DNA of 64,000 bases, from contig BNUH01000001.1 in assembly GCA_025997215.1 (NCBI GenBank), positions 74,447-138,446 of the forward strand, in the 5' to 3' direction. This DNA comes from Clostridia bacterium. GTDB taxonomy: Bacteria > Bacillota_A > Clostridia > Christensenellales > Aristaeellaceae. The position numbers and the translations under genes were made by a program. The notes under the pieces are model-generated. The model searched no databases. It was not told the origin of the DNA and saw only the letters and a program-made list of their open reading frames with translations. Shown piece after piece: positions 17,241 to 26,126 of the stretch (the first letter of the stretch is position 1; every line of letters begins with the position of its first letter).

Positions 17241-18107
17241 ATGAAATGGAACAGACATGGTATAAAGCAAACGGTAGCATTAGTGATGCTAGTAATAAGT
17301 CTAGCCTTAACAACCGTGCCCGCACTGGCATCGATCACATCGCTGCGTCCCGGCGATGAAGGCACCGCGGTCGAGCTGCTGCAGGAAGCCTTGCGCAAGA
17401 AGGGATTCTACACATACCCACAGATCACGGGCTATTACGGCGCGGAGACGGAGATAGCCGTGCGTCAATTCCAGCAGTCGGTGTCTCTCGCGCGGGATGG
17501 AATCGCCGGGAAGGTGACGCTCAAAACCCTGCTCGGCAAATCCATGGAGACCACCTTGGCCGGCGCGTCGCTGGTCGGTGGTTCGCCCACCCTGGCCAAA
17601 GCCGCGCTAACCGAGGAGACCAAAGCAGACACCGTGACGCCGAAAGCCAGCGCGAACACTGCGAGCGCCGCCCTCCCGACAGATTTAACAAAATCCCCGA
17701 ATCCGTCGTCCAGCTCCACAGCAAGCGGACGCGCCGCGCAAGCCATCGCTATCGCCAAACAATTCCTAGGCGCAAAATATGTTTACGCGACGGCCGGACC
17801 GACCACCTTCGACTGCTCGGGGCTGACGCTGTACGTATTCAAGCAGTTAGGCTTCGACCTGCCTCACACGACGCGGCTGCAATGCCAGATGGGTTCGAGC
17901 GTCAGTTTTCAAAATTTACAAATGGGCGACCTGGTTTTCTTTGACACAGTGGCGGGGAATGGGTTACAATACGATCACGTCGGCATCTATATAGCGGATG
18001 GGCAGTTCATCCACGCGGCGTCGGGAGGCACGGGGAGAGTGACCATCAGCTCGATCACGAGCGGCTATTACAGGAACACGTACTCGGGCGCGAGGCGTTT
18101 GCTGTAA
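17241..18107 (+). CDS. Secreted NlpC/P60 endopeptidase with peptidoglycan-binding domain
   Basis: A 288-residue protein with a signal peptide to about residue 31. A PG_binding_1 domain (LRPGDEGTAVELLQEALRKK ... AVRQFQQSVSLARDGIAG) is followed by an Ala/Thr/Ser-rich linker and an NlpC/P60 domain. The catalytic cysteine is near residue 192 in TFDCSGLTLYVF, and the histidine is in YDHVGIYIADG. A further His in FIHAAS fits the polar third residue region. Such enzymes cleave the gamma-D-Glu-diamino acid bond of stem peptides. GGGAGG precedes the ATG. It follows the SpoIID-like gene by 47 bases and probably shares its transcript. Confidence 0.93.
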   Translation: MKWNRHGIKQTVALVMLVISLALTTVPALASITSLRPGDEGTAVELLQEALRKKGFYTYPQITGYYGAETEIAVRQFQQSVSLARDGIAGKVTLKTLLGKSMETTLAGASLVGGSPTLAKAALTEETKADTVTPKASANTASAALPTDLTKSPNPSSSSTASGRAAQAIAIAKQFLGAKYVYATAGPTTFDCSGLTLYVFKQLGFDLPHTTRLQCQMGSSVSFQNLQMGDLVFFDTVAGNGLQYDHVGIYIADGQFIHAASGGTGRVTISSITSGYYRNTYSGARRLL

Positions 18108-18190
18108 TGTTTACACAGGAGCCTTAATGTTTACAAAGGAATTGGATGAATCTTGCAAAAGCAATCGTTTATTGGTTGGAGGGATAGCAA

Positions 18191-19003
18191 ATGAATATCG
18201 CCAAATTACGGCGAGCGTTTATATGTATACTCGCCATAGTCGCCTTAACTTTCGCGCTGGTAATGGCGCTCCCGGTGTCGGCGGAAGCGTCAGTTGAGCT
18301 GGCCGCGGATTTATACCCCGAGGAATCATTGAATGGGACAGATGGAACGCTTGACTTATACGGAACAGACGCGCTGCCTCTGTTCCAAGAACCTAACGGC
18401 ACGCTCGATCCGACTATACCGCACCCGTTTGAACCGGACTATGTGATCGTCCCGGAGACCACGGGTTACGCGGTGGGCGCATTCGACACCCAGCCGCAGC
18501 AAGCCAGCGCTATGCGCGCGGATGTGCTGCCGTTCATGCGCAGCGATGCCGCGCCGGACTTCTCGCTTCAAACCACTAAGGGGGATTTCCAGGGGCTGTC
18601 GAGTTATAACGGGCGTTTTGTAATCATCACATTTTGGACGAGCTGGAAGGACGACTGCCTTTCCTCGCTGACAGCCCTGCGTCAAGCGGTGCGCCAATAC
18701 CCGGACATGACCGTGCTGGCAGTCAACTCGCTGCCCGCAGAGAATAACAACGTCGCCTGGACCGAGGAAGCGTTCCTGGGCCACATCGCGTGGATCAACT
18801 CATACTTCGAGGAGAAGGGGTTCCCATTCCCGGCGCTATTGGATATAAACGGACAGGTTTCGTCGGCATACCACACGGATCAACTGCCGATGACATATTT
18901 CATCGACCGCGAAGGTGTCATCCGAATCCCGTGGCCCGGCGCATTAACGGCAGATTCGCTGGATACACTGCTAGGAATGATGACAGCGCTGGACAGATTC
19001 TAA
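18191..19003 (+). CDS. Exported thioredoxin-fold (TlpA/redoxin-like) protein lacking the first active-site cysteine
   Basis: A 270-residue protein with an N-terminal signal (FICILAIVALTFALVMALPVSAEA). The second half is a TlpA/AhpC-like thioredoxin fold: APDFSLQTTKGDFQGLSSYNGRFVIITFWTSW, the active-site region, VLAVNSLP, FPALLDINGQVSSAYHTDQLPMTYFIDREGVI with the cis-proline motif. The usual WCxxC reads WKDDC here (Lys153, Cys156), so the nucleophilic cysteine is missing while the second one remains. Disulfide exchange of the normal kind is not expected; a one-cysteine or structural role is likely. It follows two envelope hydrolases and is closed by a strong bidirectional hairpin. Confidence 0.85.
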   Translation: MNIAKLRRAFICILAIVALTFALVMALPVSAEASVELAADLYPEESLNGTDGTLDLYGTDALPLFQEPNGTLDPTIPHPFEPDYVIVPETTGYAVGAFDTQPQQASAMRADVLPFMRSDAAPDFSLQTTKGDFQGLSSYNGRFVIITFWTSWKDDCLSSLTALRQAVRQYPDMTVLAVNSLPAENNNVAWTEEAFLGHIAWINSYFEEKGFPFPALLDINGQVSSAYHTDQLPMTYFIDREGVIRIPWPGALTADSLDTLLGMMTALDRF

Positions 19004-19015
19004 ACATAATTGCAC

Positions 19016-19047
19016 GATAAAGGGGCGGATGAATCCGCCCCTTTATC
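19016..19047. terminator. Bidirectional intrinsic terminator
   Basis: A perfect 14-bp stem (GATAAAGGGGCGGA and complement) with a TGAA loop, between two convergent genes; A-rich on one side and T-rich on the other, so it can serve both strands. Confidence 0.85.
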
Positions 19048-19056
19048 ATTGCTATA

Positions 19057-19677
19057 TTACAGCAACCCAAACCTCGACACCGATCGTCCGCACGCGCGCA
19101 GCAGAATGGCGTACACTGGAATCATTATGAGGGAATTAACGATGCGCACCGGGAGTGTCGCCAGTATGCTGACGTGCTGCATGCTCGCTATCCAGTAAGA
19201 ATTCAACAGCATGGAGCAGATGATCTGGCTGGCTGCAACCCCGGGCAGCACCTGCCAGATGGTGATGGAGCGCAGCGCGTTCGCGTCGGGCTCGTGGGCC
19301 AGGCGGATCGGTCGACGCTGGATCAGCGTCGTTGCGATGGTGACGATTACCGCTGACAGCCCCGCGTCGATCCCGATGCCCGGATGGTAGTAACCCGTCG
19401 GCGCGACCGCCCACTTCAGGAAGTCCGCGATCACCCCGACCACGAACCCAGCCAGCGGCCCGAAGCACAATCCTGATAGTTGTATAGGCAGCAGGTTTAT
19501 CGTGATACGCAGCGTATACGTCCCGCCTAAGGGCACCAGGTTAAAGCTCAACGCTGTGCCTAGTACCACGCTCAACGAACATAGCAATCCCATCGACACA
19601 ACCGATCGGATTGACCATATTCGCCGACGCGGTTTGGCAATAGGCAGCCCGTCCGCGCCTAACTCGCCGCCCGTCAT
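19057..19677 (-). CDS. folT: ECF transporter S component, folate type (FolT-like)
   Basis: A 206-residue membrane protein with about five or six helices. SMGLLCSLSVVLGTALSFN, then LRITINLLPIQLSGLCFGPLAGFVVGVIADFLKWAV, and a GYYHPGIGIDAGLSAVIV segment match the folate S-component family (ECF_S), including its conserved RIT and GPL/GxxxD stretches. S components bind the vitamin and dock to a shared EcfA/A'/T module, which is not encoded here. It overlaps the upstream aldo/keto reductase stop by four bases (ATGA), showing co-translation. Folate specificity is the closest family match but other vitamins are possible. Confidence 0.82.
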   Translation of the reverse strand: MTGGELGADGLPIAKPRRRIWSIRSVVSMGLLCSLSVVLGTALSFNLVPLGGTYTLRITINLLPIQLSGLCFGPLAGFVVGVIADFLKWAVAPTGYYHPGIGIDAGLSAVIVTIATTLIQRRPIRLAHEPDANALRSITIWQVLPGVAASQIICSMLLNSYWIASMQHVSILATLPVRIVNSLIMIPVYAILLRACGRSVSRFGLL

Positions 19678-20621
19678 AACGTGTCACCGTACTCGAGGAA
19701 GCGAATCTGCGCGGGCGAAAGCGTTACACCATCAGCCTGCCACACCTCGTCCAATTGTTGGATTGAGGACACTGCCACCAGTGCGACCGCGTTCAACCCA
19801 CAGTCCCGCACGTACACCGTGAGGATGGCGGCCAGACTGACGCCCAACTCTTTCGATAACTTGTCCGCGCGTTCGGCGCGCTTGTAATTCTCTGGGAAGT
19901 GCCCATAATACTGCATGGTGTCCGGCTTATGCTCCAGCCCGGCCAACTGGCGCGCCATGAATCCGCGTGCTTGGGTGCCGAATCCCATAATCGGGAATCC
20001 CGTCTGCCGATACCATATGGCCTCGGTTTCGTTCATGGGAACGTGCGTGATGTCCTGGGTTTGCGCCGCCGTCGTCAACGCCAATGAGGTGTGCAGCTGA
20101 CAAACGGATAGTTTTGTCAACCCGTTGGCCTCGGCATACGCGTTCGCCTCGGCGATGCGGCCGACGGTCCAATTCGACACACCAACCGCGCGCGTTCGAC
20201 CGGACTTGACAGCTTTGTCCAAAGCCTTTACTATAGGATCCACGGGCAGCTTCGGCCAGTCGCGGTGCAGCAGGAATAGATCCGTCTGCGGAATGCCGAA
20301 CGCCGCCAGCGATTCATCCAGATCGCCCAGGATTTCGGCCTCGGTGAGCCGATAATGGTACATGTTGTCCAAGTGTGGATGGCAACCTTTGGCGCATATG
20401 ACGACGCTGTCCCTCATGCCCGTCGCCTTCAGCCAGCGGCCAAGCGCCTGGTCGCATTCGCCGTCGGCATACACGCGAGCCGTGTCGAAACAGTTGCCGC
20501 CGCGCTCGACGTAGGCATCCATGATCGCGAAACGTCCGCGATCGTTCTCGGGCTTCCCCATATTCCCCGCGCCCAGCGCGATGCTCGTGACCGCGACGCC
20601 GCCGATGTCTATTGTTTTCAT
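19674..20621 (-). CDS. Aldo/keto reductase
   Basis: About 315 residues, a TIM-barrel NADPH-dependent oxidoreductase. The sequence has NCFDTARVYADGECDQALGRWL with catalytic Asp and Tyr, a lysine in VVICAKGCHP, LFLLHRDWP, the conserved RAVGVSNWT, and a C-terminal nucleotide-binding region near LAAILTVYV. The ATG at 20621 follows GAGGAGG; the frame open to 20705 is unused, and the promoter lies inside it. Substrate unknown. It is co-transcribed with the folate-type S component. Confidence 0.88.
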   Translation of the reverse strand: MKTIDIGGVAVTSIALGAGNMGKPENDRGRFAIMDAYVERGGNCFDTARVYADGECDQALGRWLKATGMRDSVVICAKGCHPHLDNMYHYRLTEAEILGDLDESLAAFGIPQTDLFLLHRDWPKLPVDPIVKALDKAVKSGRTRAVGVSNWTVGRIAEANAYAEANGLTKLSVCQLHTSLALTTAAQTQDITHVPMNETEAIWYRQTGFPIMGFGTQARGFMARQLAGLEHKPDTMQYYGHFPENYKRAERADKLSKELGVSLAAILTVYVRDCGLNAVALVAVSSIQQLDEVWQADGVTLSPAQIRFLEYGDTL

Positions 20622-20652
20622 AAATAATTCCTCCTCTTGACTTGTCCCGTTC

Positions 20653-20680
20653 AGTATACCACAGTCCATCGACGATGCAA
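20653..20680 (-). promoter_or_regulatory. Promoter of the aldo/keto reductase-folT transcript
   Basis: Minus strand TTGCAT (20680-20675), 16-base spacer ending TGG, and TATACT (20658-20653). The divergent queT gene starts only 15 bases further on. Confidence 0.65.
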
Positions 20681-20694
20681 AGGAGTTTGAACCG

Positions 20695-21219
20695 ATGCGA
20701 AACAAGCCCTGGCAATCGGATTACTCGGACCTGCTGAACCTATTCCGCCGCCCGACCGTCCGGCAGTTAACAACCGCCGGGTTGGTCGCCGCCGTCTATG
20801 CCGCCGTGACGATGCTGCTTGCGCCGATCAGTTACGGCCCGATCCAGCTGCGCGTGTCGGAGGCGATGACCCTGTTGCCCATCCTGCTGCCGGAATCGGT
20901 GCCCGGTCTATTCATCGGGTGCCTCATCGCCAACCTGATGAGCCAGTACGGGCTGCCGGATGTTATATTTGGATCATTGGCTACGCTCATAGCTGCTATA
21001 CTGACATATAGATTACGCAAGAATACGTGGCTGGCCGCGCTGCCGCCCGTGCTCGTGAACGCCTTCGTAATCGGCTGGCTGATCTGGTGGCAGGCGCGCG
21101 AGCCATTCCTCGTGTCGTCGCTGACGGTAGGAGGCGGCGAGGCGCTGTCGGTATACATACTTGGTTTCGCGCTGATCGCCGGACTAAAGAAGGTACTGCC
21201 AGGTATTATTAAGAAGTAA
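20695..21219 (+). CDS. queT: QueT family queuosine-precursor transporter S component
   Basis: A 174-residue membrane protein with about five helices. TTAGLVAAVYAAVTMLLAPISYGPIQLRVSEAMTLLPILLPESVPGLFIGCLIAN is the diagnostic QueT block, and the rest matches in order (DVIFGSLATLIAAI, LPPVLVNAFVIGWLI, GGGEALSVYILG). QueT proteins are ECF S components for queuosine precursors such as preQ0/preQ1 or queuine. AAAGGAG precedes the ATG. A queA gene lies in the same window (56468-57505), so the cell modifies tRNA with queuosine. The 73-base gap to the divergent gene holds no visible preQ1 riboswitch. Confidence 0.9.
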   Translation: MRNKPWQSDYSDLLNLFRRPTVRQLTTAGLVAAVYAAVTMLLAPISYGPIQLRVSEAMTLLPILLPESVPGLFIGCLIANLMSQYGLPDVIFGSLATLIAAILTYRLRKNTWLAALPPVLVNAFVIGWLIWWQAREPFLVSSLTVGGGEALSVYILGFALIAGLKKVLPGIIKK

Positions 21220-21919
21220 ACCAGCCGGAGTTATTCAACTTAGGTATGACGTTGGAAACATCCTCGCGCAAGCAGTATTCCAAATCGCCGCTGAAACCCA
21301 GCCGCACCAGCCGTTTCGCGTGTTCGGTCTTGCTGATGAATTCCAGCAGATTATCTCGCGATGATTGGTATAGCTCGATACACGCTAGCGAAAAGTCGTC
21401 CAGTTCATCATGACCATCAAGTTTTATAAGGATCGCGCCAGCGACCAGCGCATCCTCCATGGTAAAACGTCCTAATGTACCAGCGCATATAATAGTTATA
21501 TTGTCAAATGTTTCCGACAGAATCCGCTCCGCGATGGCACGCGCGTTCAGGAACGCCGCCAACCATACCTCACCCGTGGGGTTTGCCTTGGCGATGGCGC
21601 GCGTGCCGTTCGTCGTTGTCACAATCAGCGAGCGTCCCGCAATCTTTTCGGTTGTGTATTCCGATGGAGAATTGCCGAACTCGAATCCGTCGATGCGCAC
21701 TGTATTCCGCTCGCCGCCCAACAGCGCGTTGTATTGCGGCGCTAAAACCCGCGCTTCCTCTACCGTTTCGACAGCGCAAAGCCGCGCGCAGCCATTACCC
21801 AGCGCGGCAATAGCCACGCTAGTCATACGCAAGGCGTCGATGACGAGCGTCAGGCCTGTCTGTCCAGTTAGTTCATATGGAATAACCGCGTCTGCGGTCG
21901 GAAACGTTATGATTCTCAT
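21209..21919 (-). CDS. 2-phosphosulfolactate phosphatase (ComB) family protein
   Basis: About 236 residues. LVIDALRMTSVAIAAL, the GGERNTVRIDGFEFGNSPSEYTTEKIAGRSLIVTTTNGTRA region and the late LEDALVAGAIL-like stretch are ComB family marks. ComB dephosphorylates 2-phosphosulfolactate in coenzyme M biosynthesis in methanogens; bacterial relatives are widespread and mostly uncharacterised. The ATG at 21919 sits one base from the end of the upstream ABC ATPase, so the gene is the last of a transport operon. Its 3' end overlaps convergent queT by 11 bases. Confidence 0.88.
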   Translation of the reverse strand: MRIITFPTADAVIPYELTGQTGLTLVIDALRMTSVAIAALGNGCARLCAVETVEEARVLAPQYNALLGGERNTVRIDGFEFGNSPSEYTTEKIAGRSLIVTTTNGTRAIAKANPTGEVWLAAFLNARAIAERILSETFDNITIICAGTLGRFTMEDALVAGAILIKLDGHDELDDFSLACIELYQSSRDNLLEFISKTEHAKRLVRLGFSGDLEYCLREDVSNVIPKLNNSGWFTS

Positions 21920-21920
21920 A

Positions 21921-22703
21921 TTATATTGAATACTCGACGTGGCTGCGCTGTTCGATGTAACGCTCAAGGAATCGCTGCGTCCGTTCGTGCGACGGCGATG
22001 TGAATAGCGTTTCCGGGGCTGAACATTCCAGTATCACGCCGTTGTCAAAAAACGCCGCGCGGTCGGATATCTCGCGCGCGAAGGGGATTTCATGGGTGAC
22101 GATCAGCATCGTCATGTGCTCTTTCGCCAGGCTGCGTATGACTTTCAGCACCTCGCCGACCAGCTCGTTATCCAGTGCGGACGTGGGTTCGTCCAGCAGC
22201 AATATGGAGGGTTCCAGCGCTAACGCCCGAGCGATACCGATGCGCTGCTGCTGACCGCCCGAAAGCCTAGACGGGAATTCGTCCGCCCGATCCAGCATCC
22301 CGACCTTATCCAGCGCGGCTCGCGCCCGATCCTGGGCCTGCGGCTTCGATAGTCCGCGCAACAGTAGGCCTTCCATGACATTGCCGATGGCAGTCTTGTT
22401 TTGGAACAGGTTGTAATTCTGGAACACCATACCCGTATTACGCCGTAAGTATAATATATCGTGCTTTGTAATAGTTAAGGTATCAATGCGTTTATCATTC
22501 AGCGAAATGATACCGCTGTCCGGCCGCTCCAGAAAATTCACGCAGCGGAGCATCGTGCTCTTCCCCGCGCCGCTAGGCCCGAGCACGGATATCACCTCGC
22601 CGTCGGCTATGGTCAGGCCGACGCCGCGCAGCACCTCCAGGTGGGTTCGCTTGGCGCCTTTGCCCGTCGTGAACGTCTTGTGAAGATTTTCCAGCTGCAG
22701 CAT
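21921..22703 (-). CDS. Polar amino acid ABC transporter ATP-binding protein
   Basis: A 260-residue GlnQ/HisP-type ATPase. Walker A GPSGAGKST, Q-loop MVFQNYNLFQNKT, signature LSGGQQQR, Walker B ILLLDEPTSALD and the H-loop LIVTHEIPFARE are all present. It energises the two permeases encoded immediately upstream. AGAAGG precedes the ATG at 22703. Substrate specificity (glutamine, cystine, histidine and so on) cannot be read. Confidence 0.94.
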   Translation of the reverse strand: MLQLENLHKTFTTGKGAKRTHLEVLRGVGLTIADGEVISVLGPSGAGKSTMLRCVNFLERPDSGIISLNDKRIDTLTITKHDILYLRRNTGMVFQNYNLFQNKTAIGNVMEGLLLRGLSKPQAQDRARAALDKVGMLDRADEFPSRLSGGQQQRIGIARALALEPSILLLDEPTSALDNELVGEVLKVIRSLAKEHMTMLIVTHEIPFAREISDRAAFFDNGVILECSAPETLFTSPSHERTQRFLERYIEQRSHVEYSI

Positions 22704-22727
22704 GATGATACCTTCTAGCTATAATAA

Positions 22728-23429
22728 TTATGATGCAACGCGTACACTGCGCAGCGCGTAACGCTCGATCGCGCGGACGCCGTAGCTTAGCAATGTGGAC
22801 AGCGCCCAATAGATCAGCGCCGCGCCGACATACACCTCGATGAAGTGGAATCCCGGCGTCCCAGCTATCTTGGCCGCGCCCATGATATCCCGGCACGATA
22901 CGACAAACGATATCGAGCTAGCCTTGACCGCAATGATGAATGTATTACCCAGCGGCCGGATCAGCGCGGCGATGGATTGCGGCAGTATAATCCTTATGAA
23001 CGCCTGGCGGCCCGTCATACCTACGGAATACGCGGCCTCGCGCTGGCTGGGATCCACGGACAGCAGTGCCGACTGGATGTTGTGATACACCGTCGCGGAG
23101 AGGCTCAACGCGAACGCGATGATGACCCAGCAAATTTCAGGCAGTAAACTCATCTGCGGCGGCAACCCGCGCGACTGCCGCACCGTATTGATCATCGCTG
23201 GCAATCCATAGAACACAACGAACAGCAGTACAATTTGCGGTATGCTGCGCATCACGAGCAGATAAATGTCGATAATCTGGGTTATTATGGGCAGCTTCAG
23301 CCCACGCACCGCGCTTAGCAAGGCGGCGGTCGCAATCGCCAGCACCATTCCACCCGCTGAAATCAACATCGTCACCGGAATACCGCTGATACAATCCCCT
23401 AACAATGATATCGTATAACGTATATCCAT
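22728..23429 (-). CDS. Amino acid ABC transporter permease
   Basis: About 233 residues with five or so membrane helices of the His/Glu/Gln permease family. The EAA loop reads DPSQREAAYSVGMTGRQAFIRIILPQSI. The ATG at 23429 overlaps the stop of the first permease (TGATG), so translation is coupled; the GTG one codon earlier is less likely. It forms the channel together with the 23429-24109 product. Confidence 0.92.
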   Translation of the reverse strand: MDIRYTISLLGDCISGIPVTMLISAGGMVLAIATAALLSAVRGLKLPIITQIIDIYLLVMRSIPQIVLLFVVFYGLPAMINTVRQSRGLPPQMSLLPEICWVIIAFALSLSATVYHNIQSALLSVDPSQREAAYSVGMTGRQAFIRIILPQSIAALIRPLGNTFIIAVKASSISFVVSCRDIMGAAKIAGTPGFHFIEVYVGAALIYWALSTLLSYGVRAIERYALRSVRVAS

Positions 23430-24109
23430 CACGCGGCCTCCCTTACGTGCCGCCGCATCCGCCGCTGCAGCAGTGTGCCCAGCAGCTCAGCCAGCGCGCA
23501 TATGGGGAAGTAGATGATGGCCGCCGCAATGTACGCCTCGACGAGCCGGTATGTGGATGAGGAGATCAGCTTCGCGCCGCTCATCACGCTGTTGACACCG
23601 ATCAGGTATACCAGCGAGCTTTCCTTCAGTATTGTGAAGCAGATGGTCAGTATATTCGGTATCGCGATGGGCAGCGCGATGGGCAGCACGATCCGCCACA
23701 TCACCCGCGCACGGGTCATGCCCACCGAATACGCCGCCTCCGTCTGCCCGACGGGTACGGACCGCAACGCGGTCAATAATGATTCAGAGAAAAACCCGCC
23801 CGCGTTAACGCCCAGCGCAATAACCCCGCAGATAAAATCCCCATTAGTCACTTTCCATGATAATAATAACCGAGTCAGCAAATAGTATATGATTAACAGC
23901 AGAATAATAGGCGGCGTTCCGCGTATAAATGATATAACGCCTTCACAGACAGTACTAATGCCTTTAATGTGATAATAACGTGCATACGTAATAGGCAATG
24001 ATATAATTAAGCCCAATACTATGGAAGCCACAACAATCCACAGCGTTTGGGGAAGATACCCAAGCAGCTTGATTGTATATTTGGGTATGAAGGACGCGTC
24101 AAACGGCAT
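23429..24109 (-). CDS. Amino acid ABC transporter permease
   Basis: About 226 residues, membrane protein of the same family as its neighbour. The EAA loop is VGQTEAAYSVGMTRARVMWRIVLPIALP. AAGGAG lies seven bases before the ATG at 24109; the longer frame to 24154 has no ribosome site. It heads the operon permease-permease-ATPase-ComB. A substrate-binding protein gene, normally next to these, is absent; it may be elsewhere. Confidence 0.92.
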   Translation of the reverse strand: MPFDASFIPKYTIKLLGYLPQTLWIVVASIVLGLIISLPITYARYYHIKGISTVCEGVISFIRGTPPIILLLIIYYLLTRLLLSWKVTNGDFICGVIALGVNAGGFFSESLLTALRSVPVGQTEAAYSVGMTRARVMWRIVLPIALPIAIPNILTICFTILKESSLVYLIGVNSVMSGAKLISSSTYRLVEAYIAAAIIYFPICALAELLGTLLQRRMRRHVREAA

Positions 24110-24157
24110 AGGTACACTCCTTGTTGGGAGGTAGGGAACGGGGTTACGGTTCAATCA

Positions 24158-24191
24158 AGGGTTTGTTGTAACTGGGGTTACAACAAACCCT
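24158..24191. repeat. Perfect 15-bp inverted repeat
   Basis: AGGGTTTGTTGTAAC and its exact complement around TGGG. It lies 48 bases upstream of the amino acid transport operon. No strong T-tract on either side, so it may be an operator, a transcript hairpin or a repeat remnant. Confidence 0.6.
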
Positions 24192-24219
24192 GTTTCCATT
24201 TTGGAGTCTTTCTTAACAC

Positions 24220-24274
24220 GTCGTCAAGGTCGGGTAGTATTTGCTTCGCAAATCTCCACCCTACCCTTGACGAC
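24220..24274 (-). terminator. Compound hairpin after the oadA-like gene
   Basis: Outer arms GTCGTCAAGG and CCTTGACGAC enclose GGGTAG/CTACCC-like pairs and an inner ATTTGCTTCGCAAAT-type hairpin. It lies 23 bases past the stop of the operon at 24298-28124, so it may end that transcript, though a T-tract is lacking. Confidence 0.45.
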
Positions 24275-24297
24275 TGGAAGGGATGGCGTCTGTTACG

Positions 24298-25689
24298 TCA
24301 AATCGGCGCGGTCTTGCCGTCGGGGGTTAGGCCTTCCAGCCGGAGCTGGGCTGCCTGGCGATTTTCAAAGAATTTCAGCGCCACCTGCGGGAACAGCGCG
24401 TAGCTGAGCACATCCTCATCCTGCTGGCTGTACTGCTTTATCTCCTGGCGATACTTATCCAGCTCCGGCGGGATGTCGTCGGCGGGACGGTGTGTTATGA
24501 CCGGCTCGTCGCCGATGATCTGCTTGCGAACCGCCTCGTTGACAGGCGCTGGCAGCTGGCCGTATTCGCCGCGCATCACGGCTTTGGATTCCTTGGTAAC
24601 CGTTTTATAACGCTCGCCGCTTAGGATATTCATAACAGACTGGCTGCCGACGATCTGGCTGGTCGGCGTGACCAGCGGCGGATACCCGAAGTCCTCACGC
24701 ACGCGCGGCACCTCGGCCAGCACGTCGTAGAACTTGTTGGAGGCGTTCGCCTGTTTCAGCTGGCTGATCAGGTTGGACAGCATCCCGCCGGGCACTTGGT
24801 ACAACAGCGTGTTGACATCAACCGACAACACGCGCGGATCCAGCCAGCCATCCTTCGTCAATTCCACCGCCACGCCGCGGAAATGCTCGGCGGCTTTCGA
24901 CAGCATATCCATATCCAACCCGGTATCGTATTCGGTGCCCTTCAGTGTAGCAACTAACGCCTCTGTCGCGGGCTGGCTGGTGCCGTTGGCCAGCGGCGAA
25001 AGTGCAGTGTCCACGATATCCGCCCCAGCTTCGATGGCCTTGAGGTACGTCATGTCGCCCGTGCCCGTCGTATTATGCGTATGCACATGGATGGGCAACT
25101 TGGTATGCTCCTTCAGTCGCTTGATCAGGCTGAACGCGCTGTAGGGCAGCAGCAGATTCGCCATGTCCTTGATGCAGATTATGTCCGCGCCCATGTCCTC
25201 TATGCGTTTAGCTAATTCGACAAAATACTCCTCGGTATGCACGGGGCTGATTGTGTAGCTCATCGCCACCTCGGAGATGCCGTTGTAACCCTTCGTGGCT
25301 TTGACGGCGGTCTCCATATTCCGCAGATCGTTCAGCGCGTCGAAGTTGCGGATTATGTCGATGCCGTTATCCAGCGTTTTCTTAACGAAGTATTCAACGA
25401 CGTCGTCCGCGTAATGCTTATAGCCCAGGATATTCTGACCGCGCAGCAGCATCTGCAGTTTGGTATTAGGCAGCGCCTTGCGCAGCTTGCGCAACCGATC
25501 CCAAGGATCCTCATTCAGGAACCTCAGGCAGCTGTCGAACGTCGCGCCGCCCCAGCACTCCAGCGCGTAAAACCCGGCCTTATCCAGGTATTCGCACGCG
25601 GGCAGCATCTGGTCGATGCGCATGCGCGTCGCAGCCTGGGACTGGTGCGCGTCGCGCAGAATGGTATCGACGATCTTCACCTTGCTCAT
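24298..25689 (-). CDS. oadA: Oxaloacetate decarboxylase alpha / pyruvate carboxyltransferase subunit without biotin domain
   Basis: A 463-residue TIM-barrel carboxyltransferase. [17 protein letters not shown] at the N-terminus, [21 protein letters not shown], the metal-site [12 protein letters not shown], and [17 protein letters not shown] are the HMGL-like hallmarks, with the catalytic lysine region ICIKDMAN. It moves carboxyl groups between oxaloacetate/pyruvate and biotin. The usual C-terminal biotinyl domain is absent and is encoded by the adjacent gene, whose stop overlaps this start by four bases. It corresponds to the 5S subunit of transcarboxylase or OadA of the sodium pump; which, depends on the missing OadB. 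Confidence 0.93.
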   Translation of the reverse strand: MSKVKIVDTILRDAHQSQAATRMRIDQMLPACEYLDKAGFYALECWGGATFDSCLRFLNEDPWDRLRKLRKALPNTKLQMLLRGQNILGYKHYADDVVEYFVKKTLDNGIDIIRNFDALNDLRNMETAVKATKGYNGISEVAMSYTISPVHTEEYFVELAKRIEDMGADIICIKDMANLLLPYSAFSLIKRLKEHTKLPIHVHTHNTTGTGDMTYLKAIEAGADIVDTALSPLANGTSQPATEALVATLKGTEYDTGLDMDMLSKAAEHFRGVAVELTKDGWLDPRVLSVDVNTLLYQVPGGMLSNLISQLKQANASNKFYDVLAEVPRVREDFGYPPLVTPTSQIVGSQSVMNILSGERYKTVTKESKAVMRGEYGQLPAPVNEAVRKQIIGDEPVITHRPADDIPPELDKYRQEIKQYSQQDEDVLSYALFPQVALKFFENRQAAQLRLEGLTPDGKTAPI

Positions 25690-26105
25690 TGTAACACCAC
25701 CAGCACGTCGTCCGTATTGACGGACGCACCTTTCGACACGGCCACTTGTGCGACTACGCCGCTGCGCGAGGCGACGATCTCATTCTCCATCTTCATGGCC
25801 TCGAGAACCACGAGCACGTCATGCTTCTTAACGGTTTGCCCCGCTTCGACCTGAACCTTGACGATGGTGCCCGGCATGGGAGCGCGGACGGGTTCGCCTT
25901 TCGCGATGCTGGCTTGCGCTGCGGGGATCGGCGGAGCCGGCGGCGGCGCAACAGGCGCTGGCGCGGCAACGGGCACCGGTATAACCACAGGCGCGGCGGC
26001 CGCGACTGGAGCCGGCGCGGGAACGGCGGACACGACCGCGCCTGTCGTCTCCTCCGCCTGAACATTGTACGCCTTGCCATTGACGGTAATGCTGAATGTA
26101 CGCAT
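25686..26105 (-). CDS. Biotin carboxyl carrier protein
   Basis: 139 residues. An N-terminal strand region ([15 protein letters not shown]), a long Pro/Ala/Val linker at about 28-63, and a biotinyl domain with EAMKMENE, where Lys105 is the biotinylation site. [15 protein letters not shown] is also typical. It carries the carboxyl group between the two carboxyltransferases of this operon. GGAGG precedes the ATG. The linker length is normal for decarboxylase-type carriers. Confidence 0.94.
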   Translation of the reverse strand: MRTFSITVNGKAYNVQAEETTGAVVSAVPAPAPVAAAAPVVIPVPVAAPAPVAPPPAPPIPAAQASIAKGEPVRAPMPGTIVKVQVEAGQTVKKHDVLVVLEAMKMENEIVASRSGVVAQVAVSKGASVNTDDVLVVLQ

Positions 26106-26126
26106 AATTAATATCCTCCTATAACT

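Noticed and set aside
20622..20694. Possible preQ1 riboswitch upstream of queT
   Set aside because: The gap is 73 bases, contains the minus-strand promoter, and shows no preQ1 pseudoknot-like pairing.
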